DNA from: Fimbriimonadales bacterium
GTDB taxonomy: Bacteria; Armatimonadota; Fimbriimonadia; Fimbriimonadales; GBS-DC
Assembly (NCBI GenBank): GCA_026003075.1
Contig: BPGO01000004.1
Span: 62,001-126,000 of the forward strand
DNA length: 64,000 nucleotides
Direction of reading: 5' to 3'
Numbering within the stretch: the stretch's first letter is position 1; every line of letters begins with the position of its first letter. Positions 1-8,717 of this stretch are shown here, piece by piece. Both the position numbers and the translations under genes were made by a program. The notes beneath the pieces were generated by a model. That model was not told the origin of the DNA. It was given only the letters and a program-made list of their open reading frames with translations, and did not search any database.

Positions 1-582
1 CAACAGCACGCCCCCTGCAGGCGCCGCAATCTGCACACAGAGCATCATCACCTCGCCCCCCAATTCCGCCGCCATGGGGAGGCTGACATCTGCCCAGGCA
101 CTGAGGTTCCCCAGCCCTGCGCTCGTCTCGAAACTGCGCGCCAGCGCCAACAGGAGCCAATGATGCCCGTTCACCAGCGCAAAAAGCGTCATCGCCAGCA
201 TGTAATGGAACTGCGCCAGCAGCGTCGTGGGAAACGACGCTACGGGATTGAGTACTTGCATGAGGTTGAACCCCATCATCGCGTCCAGCACCTCCCCCGC
301 CATCACCGCTGCGCCGATAATCAGGCTGACCCCGTAGCCCATCACAATGCCTATTACGGCTTCGCCTGCCAAACGCACCATGAGCGGAATCCACTCAGTC
401 GGCGGCGTCCCTGTGTAGCGTTGGATCAATGGCGCCAGTGCGAGCGCAATCACCGCCGAAAGCCCCACCCGAATCGGCACAGGCACCAGCCGACTGCCGA
501 ACACGGGCGCCACCAGCGTTAACCCCGACGCCCGCACAAACGCCACCAAAAACGCCCAGAACCAGTCCAGATCAAGACTCAT
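1..582 (-). CDS. fliR: Flagellar biosynthetic protein FliR (3' end outside window)
   Basis: Integral membrane component of the flagellar type III export gate, which assembles with FliP and FliQ in the inner membrane. The visible 194 residues start MSLDLDWFWAFLVAFVRASG and show the FliR pattern: an N-terminal membrane helix, a VAPVFGSRLVP-like loop, a GEAVIGIVMGY segment, and several further hydrophobic helices. The C-terminus lies beyond the window edge (family length about 250-260 aa). It follows fliQ on the same strand with a 29-nt gap, the usual fliQ-fliR order, so the two are probably one operon that continues leftwards. The ATG was chosen because it gives the typical FliR N-terminus. Confidence 0.93.
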   Translation of the reverse strand, partial: MSLDLDWFWAFLVAFVRASGLTLVAPVFGSRLVPVPIRVGLSAVIALALAPLIQRYTGTPPTEWIPLMVRLAGEAVIGIVMGYGVSLIIGAAVMAGEVLDAMMGFNLMQVLNPVASFPTTLLAQFHYMLAMTLFALVNGHHWLLLALARSFETSAGLGNLSAWADVSLPMAAELGGEVMMLCVQIAAPAGGVLL

Positions 583-611
583 CCTCGTAGGAAAGCACGC
601 TCAAATTCTCG

Positions 612-872
612 CTACGGGGGCAAGTTCGCCAGCACTCTCCCCATAAACTCCACCATCTGCATCAGCATCCATCCTCCAGCAAACAGCGCAACCAGACCAA
701 CAGCCAGCATTTTAGGCACGAACTGGAGCGTCATCTCTTGAATCTGGGTAACCGCTTGAAACACGCTCACGATCAGCCCCACCACGAGCGCGGTAATCAG
801 CACGGGCATCGCGACTTGCAAGCCTACCAGCATCGCCTGACGCCCCAACTCCAGCACCTCGCTTTGGCTCAT
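612..872 (-). CDS. fliQ: Flagellar biosynthetic protein FliQ
   Basis: Small two-helix membrane protein of the flagellar export gate. The 86 residues match the family length (about 89 aa) and carry the characteristic pattern: a short N-terminal segment (MSQSEVLELGRQAM), a first helix followed by GLIVSVFQAVTQIQEMTL, and a second helix ending in FMGRVLANLPP. It is directly upstream of fliR. No strong Shine-Dalgarno sequence is visible before the ATG. The other flagellar genes must lie outside the window. Confidence 0.95.
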   Translation of the reverse strand: MSQSEVLELGRQAMLVGLQVAMPVLITALVVGLIVSVFQAVTQIQEMTLQFVPKMLAVGLVALFAGGWMLMQMVEFMGRVLANLPP

Positions 873-949
873 ACAGGTAATTCTGGCGTGTCGAGCGGCT
901 TTTTGCAGGGGCAGGAAACCTGCTCCACTCGCCGAATCTGTCGGCAGGT

Positions 950-1930
950 ATGACCAGAGTCGGCATTATCGGATTAGGCACGATGGGGCGTCAACATATG
1001 GACGCCTACCGCCAGATGCCCGATGTGGAGGTGGCAGCGGTCTACGACCACCATCTCGATCGGGCGCAGGGCTTCGCGCAGGAATACGGCGTGCGCGTGG
1101 CAGGCACTCTAAGCGATTTGTTCCACCTATGCGATGTGGTGGACATCTGCACGCCTACCTATCGGCATGCGGAGTATGCCTTACCCGCAATCGAGGCAGG
1201 CAAAGCGGTCGTGTGCGAGAAGCCTCTCGCACGCACCCTCGAAGAGTGCGAGCGAATCGTGAACGCCGTGAAGCAGCACAAGACCCTTTTTATGCCTGCG
1301 CATGTGCTGCGTTTCTTCCCCGAATACCGCACAGCGCATCAACTGGTGAAAAGCGGCGCAGTGGGCACGGTCGCTGCGGTGCGCATGCGACGCGGCGGCG
1401 ACTTCCCCCGCACCAAAAGCGACTGGTACGCTGACTTCACGAAAAGCGGCGGCGTCATTTTAGACCTCATCATTCACGACTTCGACTGGATGCTCTGGAC
1501 GCTGGGCGCGGTGGAACGGGTGTACGCCAAGGCGCTCACTTTCCGCCAACTGGAACATCTGGACTACACGCTGGTCACGCTCAAGTTCAAAAACGGCGCT
1601 GTCGGGCATATCGAAGGCACTTGGTGCGACCCCGGCGGCTTCAAGGTGAACTTCGAAGTCTGTGGCGATTCGGGGATGATCGAGTACGACTCGACGCGAC
1701 AGGTCGCGCTGCAGATTGCCACCCGAGCGGACGGAGGCGTCGGCGGCGGCGTGCAGATTCCCGAAAGCCCCGCCGTGCAGAACCCATACTATCTGGAGTT
1801 GCGCCACTTTATCGATTGTGTGCAAACCGGTCAGACCCCCGAAATCACGGTAGAAGACGGCTACAACGCGGTGCGGCTCGCGCTCGCCGCCATCGAATCG
1901 GCGCAAACAGGGAAGGTGGTGTCACTATGA
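950..1930 (+). CDS. Gfo/Idh/MocA family NAD(P)-dependent oxidoreductase
   Basis: Predicted sugar or inositol-type dehydrogenase (COG0673). The N-terminal Rossmann fold begins at once with GIIGLGTMG (residues 5-13), then the conserved EKP motif (about residue 89-91, CEKPLAR) where the catalytic Lys lies, and a C-terminal alpha/beta domain with the substrate-side LDLIIHDFD motif. Length 326 aa is normal. It overlaps the next, related dehydrogenase by 4 nt (ATGA), so they are translationally coupled and probably act on related substrates. The substrate cannot be told from sequence. The region before the ATG holds no clear SD. Confidence 0.9.
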   Translation: MTRVGIIGLGTMGRQHMDAYRQMPDVEVAAVYDHHLDRAQGFAQEYGVRVAGTLSDLFHLCDVVDICTPTYRHAEYALPAIEAGKAVVCEKPLARTLEECERIVNAVKQHKTLFMPAHVLRFFPEYRTAHQLVKSGAVGTVAAVRMRRGGDFPRTKSDWYADFTKSGGVILDLIIHDFDWMLWTLGAVERVYAKALTFRQLEHLDYTLVTLKFKNGAVGHIEGTWCDPGGFKVNFEVCGDSGMIEYDSTRQVALQIATRADGGVGGGVQIPESPAVQNPYYLELRHFIDCVQTGQTPEITVEDGYNAVRLALAAIESAQTGKVVSL

Positions 1931-2931
1931 AAATCCGCGTAGGCATCATGAGTTTCGCGCACCTACACGCCGACAGTTATGCGCACTGCTTGAAGAGCAA
2001 CCCACGCGCTGAGTTGGTCGGGATCGCCGACCACGACACGGCGCGCGCACAAGCCAAAGCTCAACAGTTCGAAGTGCAGGCGTTCGACAGTTACGAATCG
2101 CTCCTTGCGTCGGATGTGCACGCGGTGATTATCTGCTCGGAGAATGTGCACCATGCGCGCTTGGCACAGATGGCGGCAGCCGCGGGCAAGCATATCCTCT
2201 GCGAAAAGCCCCTGATGACCACCCTCGAGGATGGCAAGGCGATGCTGGCGGCGGCGCAAGGAGCGGGTGTCCATCTCTTCACGGCTTTCCCATGCCGTTT
2301 CAGCCCCGCGTTCCAGCAGATGAAGCGGATGGTGGAATCGGGCGCCATCGGCGAGCTGCTCGCTTTGCGAGGAACCAACCGCGGCTCAAACCCCGGCGGC
2401 TGGTTCAACGACCCCGAACTGGCGGGCGGCGGCGCAATGATAGACCACACAGTGCATGTTGCCGACCTCATTCGACGGCTCACGGGTCAGGAGATTACCG
2501 AAGTGTACGCCGAAACGGGCAACAATATGTTCCACGGCGCCTTCGACGACACCGCGATGCTCACCATGACCCTGCAAAACGGCGTGTTTGCCACGCTCGA
2601 TTCGAGCTGGTCGCGCCCGAAAACCTTCCCCACATGGGGCGATGTCACACTCGCGGCGGTCGGTACACGCGGAATCATTGAGATGGACATGTTCGCGCAG
2701 CATCTTATCCACTACGACGATCGCGCCGGGCGCATCAAGCAGGTCTTCTGGGGCGACAACATCGACTACCTGATGGTGGACGAGTTTCTGCGGGTCGTCG
2801 CGGGCGAGGCGCGGCAAACCTTAGCGACGGGTGAGGACGGCTACCGAGCCGCCGCAGTCGCCATCGCAGGCTACGAGTCGGTACGGCGCGGCGAGCCTGT
2901 AAGCATCACCCACACCGAAGCCGCGCTCTAA
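1927..2931 (+). CDS. Gfo/Idh/MocA family oxidoreductase, second copy
   Basis: 334-residue NAD(P)-binding dehydrogenase-like protein of the same family as its upstream neighbour. The N-terminus is less canonical (VGIMSFAHLHADSY in place of a GxGxxG), a variant seen in family members annotated as sugar-binding dehydrogenases. It has the ILCEKPLMT motif and a GGGAMIDHTVHVADL motif in the catalytic domain. The start at the ATGA overlap is chosen because the long upstream reading frame extension has no similarity to the family. The gene ends 10 nt before the convergent yqeG stop. Confidence 0.88.
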   Translation: MKIRVGIMSFAHLHADSYAHCLKSNPRAELVGIADHDTARAQAKAQQFEVQAFDSYESLLASDVHAVIICSENVHHARLAQMAAAAGKHILCEKPLMTTLEDGKAMLAAAQGAGVHLFTAFPCRFSPAFQQMKRMVESGAIGELLALRGTNRGSNPGGWFNDPELAGGGAMIDHTVHVADLIRRLTGQEITEVYAETGNNMFHGAFDDTAMLTMTLQNGVFATLDSSWSRPKTFPTWGDVTLAAVGTRGIIEMDMFAQHLIHYDDRAGRIKQVFWGDNIDYLMVDEFLRVVAGEARQTLATGEDGYRAAAVAIAGYESVRRGEPVSITHTEAAL

Positions 2932-2941
2932 GGCTCCGCCA

Positions 2942-3490
2942 TCACGATTCGCCGTCGTGCTGCTGATAGCGCTCCAGTCGTTTCAGCAGCCACTTCTCTA
3001 CTTGACGGCTTACGCGGGTACCGATGAACTCGCGCGGGTGCATCGGGCGCACCCAGATCGTGTAAATCCCCAGTCGATTGCCCCCCCACACATCGGTAAA
3101 CAGTTGGTCGCCGACGATCGCGGCGTGTTGCGGTTCCACATCCAGCATCGCCAGCGCACGGCGCAGCATCGAGCGACGGGGTTTCATCGGTCCGCGCGCA
3201 TAGGGGATGTTCAATTGCTCGCTCAGCCACTTTAGCCTGCCCAGATTGCGCGTGTTGGAAACGAAGCAAAGCTGGATGCCTGCCGCTTGCATCCGCTTCA
3301 CCCATTCGGCAATCTCAGCGGGCACTTGGCGACTGCGCCACGGGGTAATCGTATTGTCTAAATCAAGGAGCAGCGCCCGGATGCCCATCGCCTTTAGGTG
3401 TTCCGGCGTGATTTCCGCAACGCTTTGCACATGCTCATCGGGACACCAGCGCCGAAGCCAGCGCGGCGGCGCGTGCTTGCGAAACCGCAT
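2942..3490 (-). CDS. YqeG-family HAD IIIA-type phosphatase
   Basis: 182-aa HAD-superfamily hydrolase. Motif I is LLLDLDNTITPW (nucleophile Asp and acid/base Asp), motif II is the CFVSNT segment, a Lys lies in GPMKPRRS, and motif IV is VGDQLFTDVWGGNRLG. This arrangement and length are characteristic of YqeG, a cytoplasmic phosphatase of uncertain substrate (a mitochondrial homologue dephosphorylates phosphatidylglycerophosphate). The gene follows glcF by 8 nt on the same strand and is presumably co-transcribed with it; no functional link is obvious. Confidence 0.92.
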   Translation of the reverse strand: MRFRKHAPPRWLRRWCPDEHVQSVAEITPEHLKAMGIRALLLDLDNTITPWRSRQVPAEIAEWVKRMQAAGIQLCFVSNTRNLGRLKWLSEQLNIPYARGPMKPRRSMLRRALAMLDVEPQHAAIVGDQLFTDVWGGNRLGIYTIWVRPMHPREFIGTRVSRQVEKWLLKRLERYQQHDGES

Positions 3491-3498
3491 AGAGATTA

Positions 3499-4725
3499 TT
3501 ATGGCATGGCGTCGTAAGCTTTCGCCAGAATCTCCACGGGATGCAGTACCTCAACAGGCACTCCTGCTTCTTGAAGCCCCTGCCGTATCCAGAGCGTGCA
3601 GCCAGGGTTCGCGCTGGCGACAATCGTTGCGCCTGTATTGCGGATGTTTTGCACTTTGCGCTGGAGCGCGTCACGCGCCAACTTGGGCTGCAGCAGATTG
3701 TAAATCCCCGCCGAACCACAGCACATCTCCGCGCCGTCCATCTCGATCAGTTTGACGCTCGGCAGGCGTTGGAGCAAAGCACGCGGTTGAACCCGAATCC
3801 CTTGCCCATGCACAAGGTGGCAAGCGTCATGGTAGGTTATGGTTAGCGAATCGGCGCGTTTGGGCGCGGGTAAATCCGCTTGGGAGAGCAGCTCATGCAC
3901 ATCGCGCACGCGATGGGCGAACTCCTCGGCGACCGCCTGCTCTGGGGTACCCTGAAACAGCAGTCCGTACTCTTTCATCGTAGAGCCGCAGCCAGCCGCG
4001 TTCACCGCGATGTAGTCCACCGTGCGGAACGCTTCAAAGAGGGCGCGTGCGTTGCGCCGTGCTTCTTGCGGATAGCCGTTATGCACCCACAGCGCGCCAC
4101 AGCATCCCTGCTTGCGGGGCACATGCACCTCGTAGCCAGCGAGCGTGAGCATACCGACGGTTGCCCGATGCACGCGGTCAAACAGCACCTGCATCGCACA
4201 CCCCAGTAGCAACCCCACACGGGCTTTGGGCGTTCCCTGAGCGGGATACACCGTGCGCGTCGGTCGCCACGCTTGGGCGGGCAGAGCCGGCAAGCGCAGG
4301 GCGACGCCATTGGCGCCTAACATGCTCGCCAGCCAGCGCGGGGGCTGACGCATCCCCACACGCTGCGCCAACCGAAGCATCAGGCGCAGCCGCTGGGGCG
4401 TCGTGAAGTTCCTAATCGCCTGCCGTCGCGCAAAGCGTTGCAGAGGCGTGCGGGCATGGGTTTCGACCTCCGCACGCGCCGCTTCGATCAGCTTCGCATA
4501 GGGCACCCCCGAGGGACACGCCGTCTGACAGCCCAAACACCCCATGCAAGCGTCGATATGCGGGCGTGCCTGCGACCACTCGAGGCGCCCCTCATGCGCT
4601 TGACGCATCAGGTAAATCCTACCGCGGGGCGACTCGGCTTCCTGCCCTGTGGCGACATAGGTCGGACATGCTTGCAGGCATAACCCGCAGTGAATACATT
4701 TCTGGAGATCGCGCTTGTCGAGCAT
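3499..4725 (-). CDS. glcF: Glycolate oxidase iron-sulfur subunit (GlcF-like)
   Basis: 408-residue Fe-S electron transfer subunit of a glycolate/lactate oxidase. Two 4Fe-4S cluster motifs are seen near the N-terminus: CIHCGLCLQACP (residues about 11-22) and CMGCLGCQTACP (about 60-71). Two CCG domains follow, with GCCGALWVHNG, the Cys of NAAGCGSTMKEYG, and MCCGSAGIYN. This is the GlcF/LutA-type architecture. The partner GlcD-like flavoprotein is encoded about 6.6 kb away on the other strand; no GlcE is seen. The start lies 8 nt after a TATACT box, suggesting a leaderless mRNA. It is divergent from lysA. Confidence 0.92.
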   Translation of the reverse strand: MLDKRDLQKCIHCGLCLQACPTYVATGQEAESPRGRIYLMRQAHEGRLEWSQARPHIDACMGCLGCQTACPSGVPYAKLIEAARAEVETHARTPLQRFARRQAIRNFTTPQRLRLMLRLAQRVGMRQPPRWLASMLGANGVALRLPALPAQAWRPTRTVYPAQGTPKARVGLLLGCAMQVLFDRVHRATVGMLTLAGYEVHVPRKQGCCGALWVHNGYPQEARRNARALFEAFRTVDYIAVNAAGCGSTMKEYGLLFQGTPEQAVAEEFAHRVRDVHELLSQADLPAPKRADSLTITYHDACHLVHGQGIRVQPRALLQRLPSVKLIEMDGAEMCCGSAGIYNLLQPKLARDALQRKVQNIRNTGATIVASANPGCTLWIRQGLQEAGVPVEVLHPVEILAKAYDAMP

Positions 4726-4733
4726 GCCGGCAT

Positions 4734-4741
4734 AGTATACC
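4734..4741 (-). promoter_or_regulatory. -10 box GGTATACT for glcF, leaderless spacing
   Basis: On the minus strand GGTATACT ends 8 nt before the glcF ATG. With a normal 6-8 nt from the -10 box to the first transcribed base, the transcript would begin at the ATG. It is paired with a matching box for lysA 20 nt away on the other strand. Confidence 0.65.
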
Positions 4742-4761
4742 GCGCTGGTACGGTGAAGCGA

Positions 4762-4769
4762 GGTATACT
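4762..4769 (+). promoter_or_regulatory. -10 box GGTATACT for lysA, leaderless spacing
   Basis: GGTATACT ends 9 nt before the lysA ATG at 4779. No Shine-Dalgarno sequence lies between, which fits a leaderless transcript. Confidence 0.65.
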
Positions 4770-4778
4770 CCCTCGCCG

Positions 4779-6146
4779 ATGTGGCTGGGTACGCAGAGAA
4801 TCAATGCACACGGTCGCCTGGAGATTGGCGGCTGCGACGCGCTGGAACTCGCGGAACAGTTCGGCACGCCGCTCTATGTGCTGGATGAGACCGCCCTACG
4901 CCTGCGCTGTCGGGAATATCGCACCGCGTTTGAGAATCTCAAACCCGATACCGAAATCGTTTACGCTGGCAAAGCGGCACTGAACCGTGCCCTCTGCCAG
5001 ATGATCGCAGAAGAAGGACTGGGACTCGATGTCGCATCGGGAGGCGAACTGTGCACCGCGCTACAAGCAGGATTCCCACCCGCCCGAATCCATCTGCACG
5101 GGGTCTATAAGACGGACGCCGAAATTCAGATGGCAATCGAGGCGGGCGTGGGCGCCATCGTGGTGGATAACTTCGAGGAGATAGAACGGTTGGCTCAGAT
5201 TCTCACCTCCCTGCCCTGCGCCCACAGCGACGGCAAGGCGAGTTCCGATTCCCCTGCCCCAACCGCACGCAAAGTGGATGCGGGGTTCCCGATTCTCCTA
5301 CGAATCGCGCCGGAAGTGGACGCCGAGACCCATCCCCTTATCCGCACGGGGCAACGCGATAGCAAGTTCGGCTTTCACCTGCTCAACGGGGACGCCTACC
5401 GCGCTGTGGAACGGGTTCTCGGCGACTCACGGTTCCGACTCATCGGCTTCCACTGCCATATCGGCTCCCAGATAAGCGACCTGAGCGCGTTCGCCGCTGC
5501 CGCGCAGGCGATGGCGGCGTTCGCGCAGAGCGTGCGGCAACAGTACGGCTATGTCGCGCCCTTGCTAAATATCGGGGGTGGGTTGGCGGTGCGCTATGTC
5601 CCCGAAGACGCGCCGCCCTCCATAGAAGACTACGCGCGAACGCTGGTGGATGCGTTGCGGGCTGCGTGCAGGCAACACGATTTTCCCGAACCTGCGCTCG
5701 GTGTGGAGCCAGGACGCTCGCTAATTGCGGAAGCAGGGATTACGCTCTATCGCGTAGGCGCTGTGAAACATGTCCCCCACGAACACCCCGATTTGCCACG
5801 CGAGTATCTGATTGTGGACGGCGGCGTCTCGGACAATCCGCGCCCCCAGATGTACGGCGCGCGCTACACTGCCGTGCATGTCGATCGCCGCGCGGAACCT
5901 CACACCCACCCCTATCGCATTCTGGGCAAGCATTGTGAGACCGACCCGCTGGTCGAGCGCGCCATGCTCCCAGAAACGCGCGCGGGAGATGTGATTGCCT
6001 TGCTGACCACAGGCGCGTATGCCTACTCGATGAGCAGCCAATACAACCGCTACCCACGCCCAGCGATGGTCGCGGTACGCGACGGCAACGCGCGGATTAT
6101 TGTGGAACGCGAAACCTATGACGATGTGCTGCGGAAGGATAGGTAG
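4779..6146 (+). CDS. lysA: Diaminopimelate decarboxylase
   Basis: PLP-dependent decarboxylase converting meso-diaminopimelate to L-lysine in the cytoplasm. The PLP lysine lies in VYAGKAALNRAL (about residue 68), the phosphate-binding glycine loop in NIGGGLAVRY, then EPGRSLIAEAG and CETDPL, where the family has CES(G/S)D. At 455 aa it is slightly long. Extra length comes from an apparent insertion (residues about 145-170, starting LPCAHSDGKASSDS) in the TIM barrel. The usual HGNNK motif reads HGVYK, so decarboxylation of a related amino acid is not fully excluded. The start was chosen at the ATG after the TATACT box; the frame continues upstream without family similarity. Confidence 0.9.
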   Translation: MWLGTQRINAHGRLEIGGCDALELAEQFGTPLYVLDETALRLRCREYRTAFENLKPDTEIVYAGKAALNRALCQMIAEEGLGLDVASGGELCTALQAGFPPARIHLHGVYKTDAEIQMAIEAGVGAIVVDNFEEIERLAQILTSLPCAHSDGKASSDSPAPTARKVDAGFPILLRIAPEVDAETHPLIRTGQRDSKFGFHLLNGDAYRAVERVLGDSRFRLIGFHCHIGSQISDLSAFAAAAQAMAAFAQSVRQQYGYVAPLLNIGGGLAVRYVPEDAPPSIEDYARTLVDALRAACRQHDFPEPALGVEPGRSLIAEAGITLYRVGAVKHVPHEHPDLPREYLIVDGGVSDNPRPQMYGARYTAVHVDRRAEPHTHPYRILGKHCETDPLVERAMLPETRAGDVIALLTTGAYAYSMSSQYNRYPRPAMVAVRDGNARIIVERETYDDVLRKDR

Positions 6147-6226
6147 ACTCCCGCCCGTGGAGGGGCGCATAAGCGTATTGGAACCACTCCCAGAGAGCAA
6201 CCCAGTAGATCGAGCAGGGATACTCA

Positions 6227-6234
6227 GGTATAAT
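6227..6234 (+). promoter_or_regulatory. -10 box GGTATAAT before superoxide dismutase
   Basis: GGTATAAT ends 9 nt before the ATG at 6244, the same spacing as at lysA. No Shine-Dalgarno sequence lies between them. Confidence 0.65.
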
Positions 6235-6243
6235 ATTGCTGCT

Positions 6244-6999
6244 ATGAGCGCAAAACGCCTTTCGCGTCGGGAGTTTCTACAGCATGCGGCAGCAACCACC
6301 GCCTTGGCGACACTGGCTCCCTACGCGCTGGCAATTCCAACAAACAGGAGGGTATCCACTATGGCTGAGATTCAGGTCGTTGAGGTTAAGGCGAAGCCCT
6401 TACCCGAAAAAGTGTTCGAGACCGAGAAATTCGGTATCTCCCGCAAAACGCACGAGGAACACTACAAACTCTATCAGGGGTATGTGAACAAGACGAACGA
6501 AATCCGCCGCGCACTGGCGCAACTCACCTCAGAAGATTTCAGCAAAGGCAACCAGACCTATAGCCTCATCCGCTCGCTGAAAGTCGATTACACCTTTGCC
6601 TTGGGCGGGGTCAAGAACCACGAACTCTACTTCGAGAACCTCGGTGGCGGCGGTTCGGAGCCGAGCAGTGAGTTGCGGGCGGCGCTGGCACGCTACTTCG
6701 GCTCCTACGAGCGCTGGCTGGAAGACCTCAAGGGCACGGGCATGGGAGGACGCGGCTGGGTGTGGCTGGCATACGACCACGACGACGGCAGCCTGTTCAA
6801 CTACATCGGCGACGCCCAGAACACCTTCCCCGTGTGGCACTGCACCGTGCTCCTGGCGATGGATGTGTACGAGCACGCTTACTATCTCGACTTCCAGACG
6901 GCACGCGCCCGCTACATCGACGCCTTCATTCAGGCGATTGACTGGAATGTTGTCAACGCCCGCTACGAGGCGGCACTCCGGATGAAGCCGGGACGATAA
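6244..6999 (+). CDS. Fe/Mn superoxide dismutase, with optional Tat signal
   Basis: Dismutates superoxide to peroxide and oxygen. All four metal ligands are present: H73 (EEHYKLYQGYV), H126 (NHELYFENLGGGG), D207 and H211 (MDVYEHAYYLDF). The N-terminus from 6244 gives a twin-arginine-type leader, SRREFLQHAAATTALA, which would send the folded enzyme across the membrane. A second in-frame ATG (codon 40, 6361) has a strong AGGAGG (6346-6351) 9 nt upstream and would give a 212-aa leaderless-of-signal, cytoplasmic enzyme of normal length. Which start dominates cannot be told; both may be used. A rho-independent terminator follows. Confidence 0.92.
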   Translation: MSAKRLSRREFLQHAAATTALATLAPYALAIPTNRRVSTMAEIQVVEVKAKPLPEKVFETEKFGISRKTHEEHYKLYQGYVNKTNEIRRALAQLTSEDFSKGNQTYSLIRSLKVDYTFALGGVKNHELYFENLGGGGSEPSSELRAALARYFGSYERWLEDLKGTGMGGRGWVWLAYDHDDGSLFNYIGDAQNTFPVWHCTVLLAMDVYEHAYYLDFQTARARYIDAFIQAIDWNVVNARYEAALRMKPGR

Positions 7000-7019
7000 C
7001 CCAAACATCCCGAAAACGC

Positions 7020-7066
7020 AAAGAGCGGTTCCTCGCCTTTGCTGGAAGCGGGGAACCGCTCTTTTT
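7020..7066. terminator. Bidirectional rho-independent terminator
   Basis: A perfect 13-bp inverted repeat (AAAGAGCGGTTCC with GGAACCGCTCTTT) with a 19-nt loop and flanking A and T runs. It lies between the convergent superoxide dismutase and CocE-type hydrolase genes and should work for both. Confidence 0.85.
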
Positions 7067-7082
7067 GCAACAGAACACACGA

Positions 7083-8717
7083 CTACTTCATTACAACAGG
7101 CAATAGGACGCAACTGGCATATTCCGGCGTGCAATACACGGCGTTCTGGGCGGGGCGCATGCGGTCGCTGGCGCGGAACGGCTCGCCAGTGTTCGGGTTC
7201 GGATCGTAAGCGGGGTAGCTGCTGGAAGTTACATGGACGCGCAAGCGATGCCCCTGGTTGAACACAATCGCGGTCGTCCAGAGGTCTACCTCTACGCGAT
7301 AGACTTTGCCTGTCTGCAACGGCTTCTCTTGGGAGAGCGACTCGCGATACCGCATCCGCAGCACGCCTTCAGCAATATTATAAGAGCGTCCATCGGGGTA
7401 GACATCACACAGGCGCACGATGAAGTCGGTATCGGGCGCATCACAGGCGACATACAGCACCGCTTTAACACGCCCGATAACCTCTATCGGTTTCGTTAGC
7501 GGCGCACTGGTGAATACCAGTACATCTGGGCGCGATTCGATCGCGCGCTGGTCGCGTGGACCTGCGGGGATACTCAGCTCGCGTCCTCCCAGCGTCGGGA
7601 CGGGATTTTGGGGGTCGTAGGTGTAGCGCAGCGGCGCACTGGCAGCGTTCGGTTTGCGGAATTCCAGCGAGCGGTCGCCGTGCAAGAAGAGGGGCGTGGT
7701 GCGCGTGGGCAGCGGGGGCCACCGAGTTGCCGTGCGCCACTCGTTGCCCGGCGCGTTCGGCTCGCCGACGGCGCCCATCACATAGTAGACGACGGCAGGC
7801 TCGTTCTCTACACCGTTAGGAATGCCCTTCAGGTAGCGTTCGAACCAGCGCCAAGGGTCTTGGAAGGTGCAAGGGGGCTGGTCTGCGTTGGGGAACTCCA
7901 AGTCGCCCACCTTTTTCTGGAGTACGCCGTGCGCCCACGGTCCCATCAGCAGTTTTTGCTTGCCCCGTGCGCCGCGCCCACCGCGCGTCTGATAGCCGAT
8001 GAAGGCGTCGAGCGTCCCCTGCGCGAAAATATCATAATAGCCGCCGATATGCACCGCAGGCGCGTTGACATACGGATAGCGCCGATTCACATCGCGCGTT
8101 CGCCAGAAGTCATCGTAAGCGGGGTGGCGCGTCCAGTGCTGTAGGGCGTCGGGCGCGTGGCGAGTGGCGCGCAACCAGTCTTCCACCAGCGATTTCTTGA
8201 ACACACCCCCCGGAAACAGTGACTGATACAGATTGGGTTCGGCAACCGTGATGTGTTGGCATGTGAGGGGTTTTGCCCCCGCGCCTGCCAGCATGAGTTG
8301 ATTGATTCCCAGCGCGGAGCCGCCCCAAGTGCCGATTCGACCGTTGCACCAAGTCTGTCGCGCAATCCAGTTCACAGTATCCGCGCCGTCTGCTCGATTT
8401 TCCCACCAGCCGTCGCCCTCGAAGGGCAGGTTCGTGCCTTCCGAAGCGAAGCGTCCGCGCGTATCCTGAATCACCATCGCATAGCCGCGCCGAGCGCCGT
8501 CCTCACCGAGGGGCTTCAACACACGCTTGTCATACGGCGTGCGTATCAGAATCACGGGAAACGGTGGCTCGCCTTCCGGAAGATACACATCCGTCGCAAG
8601 GCGTACTCCATCGCGCATCGGCAACATGAGAGTCTGCGTTTGCACCGACGGCGTGCGCTCCGCAGCCGCCGCGATCCACACCAGCAAGCAAGCCAACCCA
8701 ACGCGCGATGAAGCCAT
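7083..8717 (-). CDS. CocE/NonD-type (X-Pro dipeptidyl-peptidase S15 family) hydrolase, exported
   Basis: 544-residue serine hydrolase of the alpha/beta fold, likely cleaving ester or acyl-amino bonds outside the cytoplasm. A signal peptide (MASSRVGLACLLVWIAAAA) is followed by the S15 domain: MRDGVRLATDVYLP, then IRTPYDKR, QDTRGRFASEG, the nucleophile region IGTWGGSALG, and the C-terminal jelly-roll with DAPDTDFIVRLCDVYPDGRS. The nucleophile motif GGSALG deviates slightly from the common GxSYxG. The ATG overlaps the rhomboid stop by 1 nt (TAATG), so it is translated as the second gene of a two-gene operon. Confidence 0.87.
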   Translation of the reverse strand: MASSRVGLACLLVWIAAAAERTPSVQTQTLMLPMRDGVRLATDVYLPEGEPPFPVILIRTPYDKRVLKPLGEDGARRGYAMVIQDTRGRFASEGTNLPFEGDGWWENRADGADTVNWIARQTWCNGRIGTWGGSALGINQLMLAGAGAKPLTCQHITVAEPNLYQSLFPGGVFKKSLVEDWLRATRHAPDALQHWTRHPAYDDFWRTRDVNRRYPYVNAPAVHIGGYYDIFAQGTLDAFIGYQTRGGRGARGKQKLLMGPWAHGVLQKKVGDLEFPNADQPPCTFQDPWRWFERYLKGIPNGVENEPAVVYYVMGAVGEPNAPGNEWRTATRWPPLPTRTTPLFLHGDRSLEFRKPNAASAPLRYTYDPQNPVPTLGGRELSIPAGPRDQRAIESRPDVLVFTSAPLTKPIEVIGRVKAVLYVACDAPDTDFIVRLCDVYPDGRSYNIAEGVLRMRYRESLSQEKPLQTGKVYRVEVDLWTTAIVFNQGHRLRVHVTSSSYPAYDPNPNTGEPFRASDRMRPAQNAVYCTPEYASCVLLPVVMK

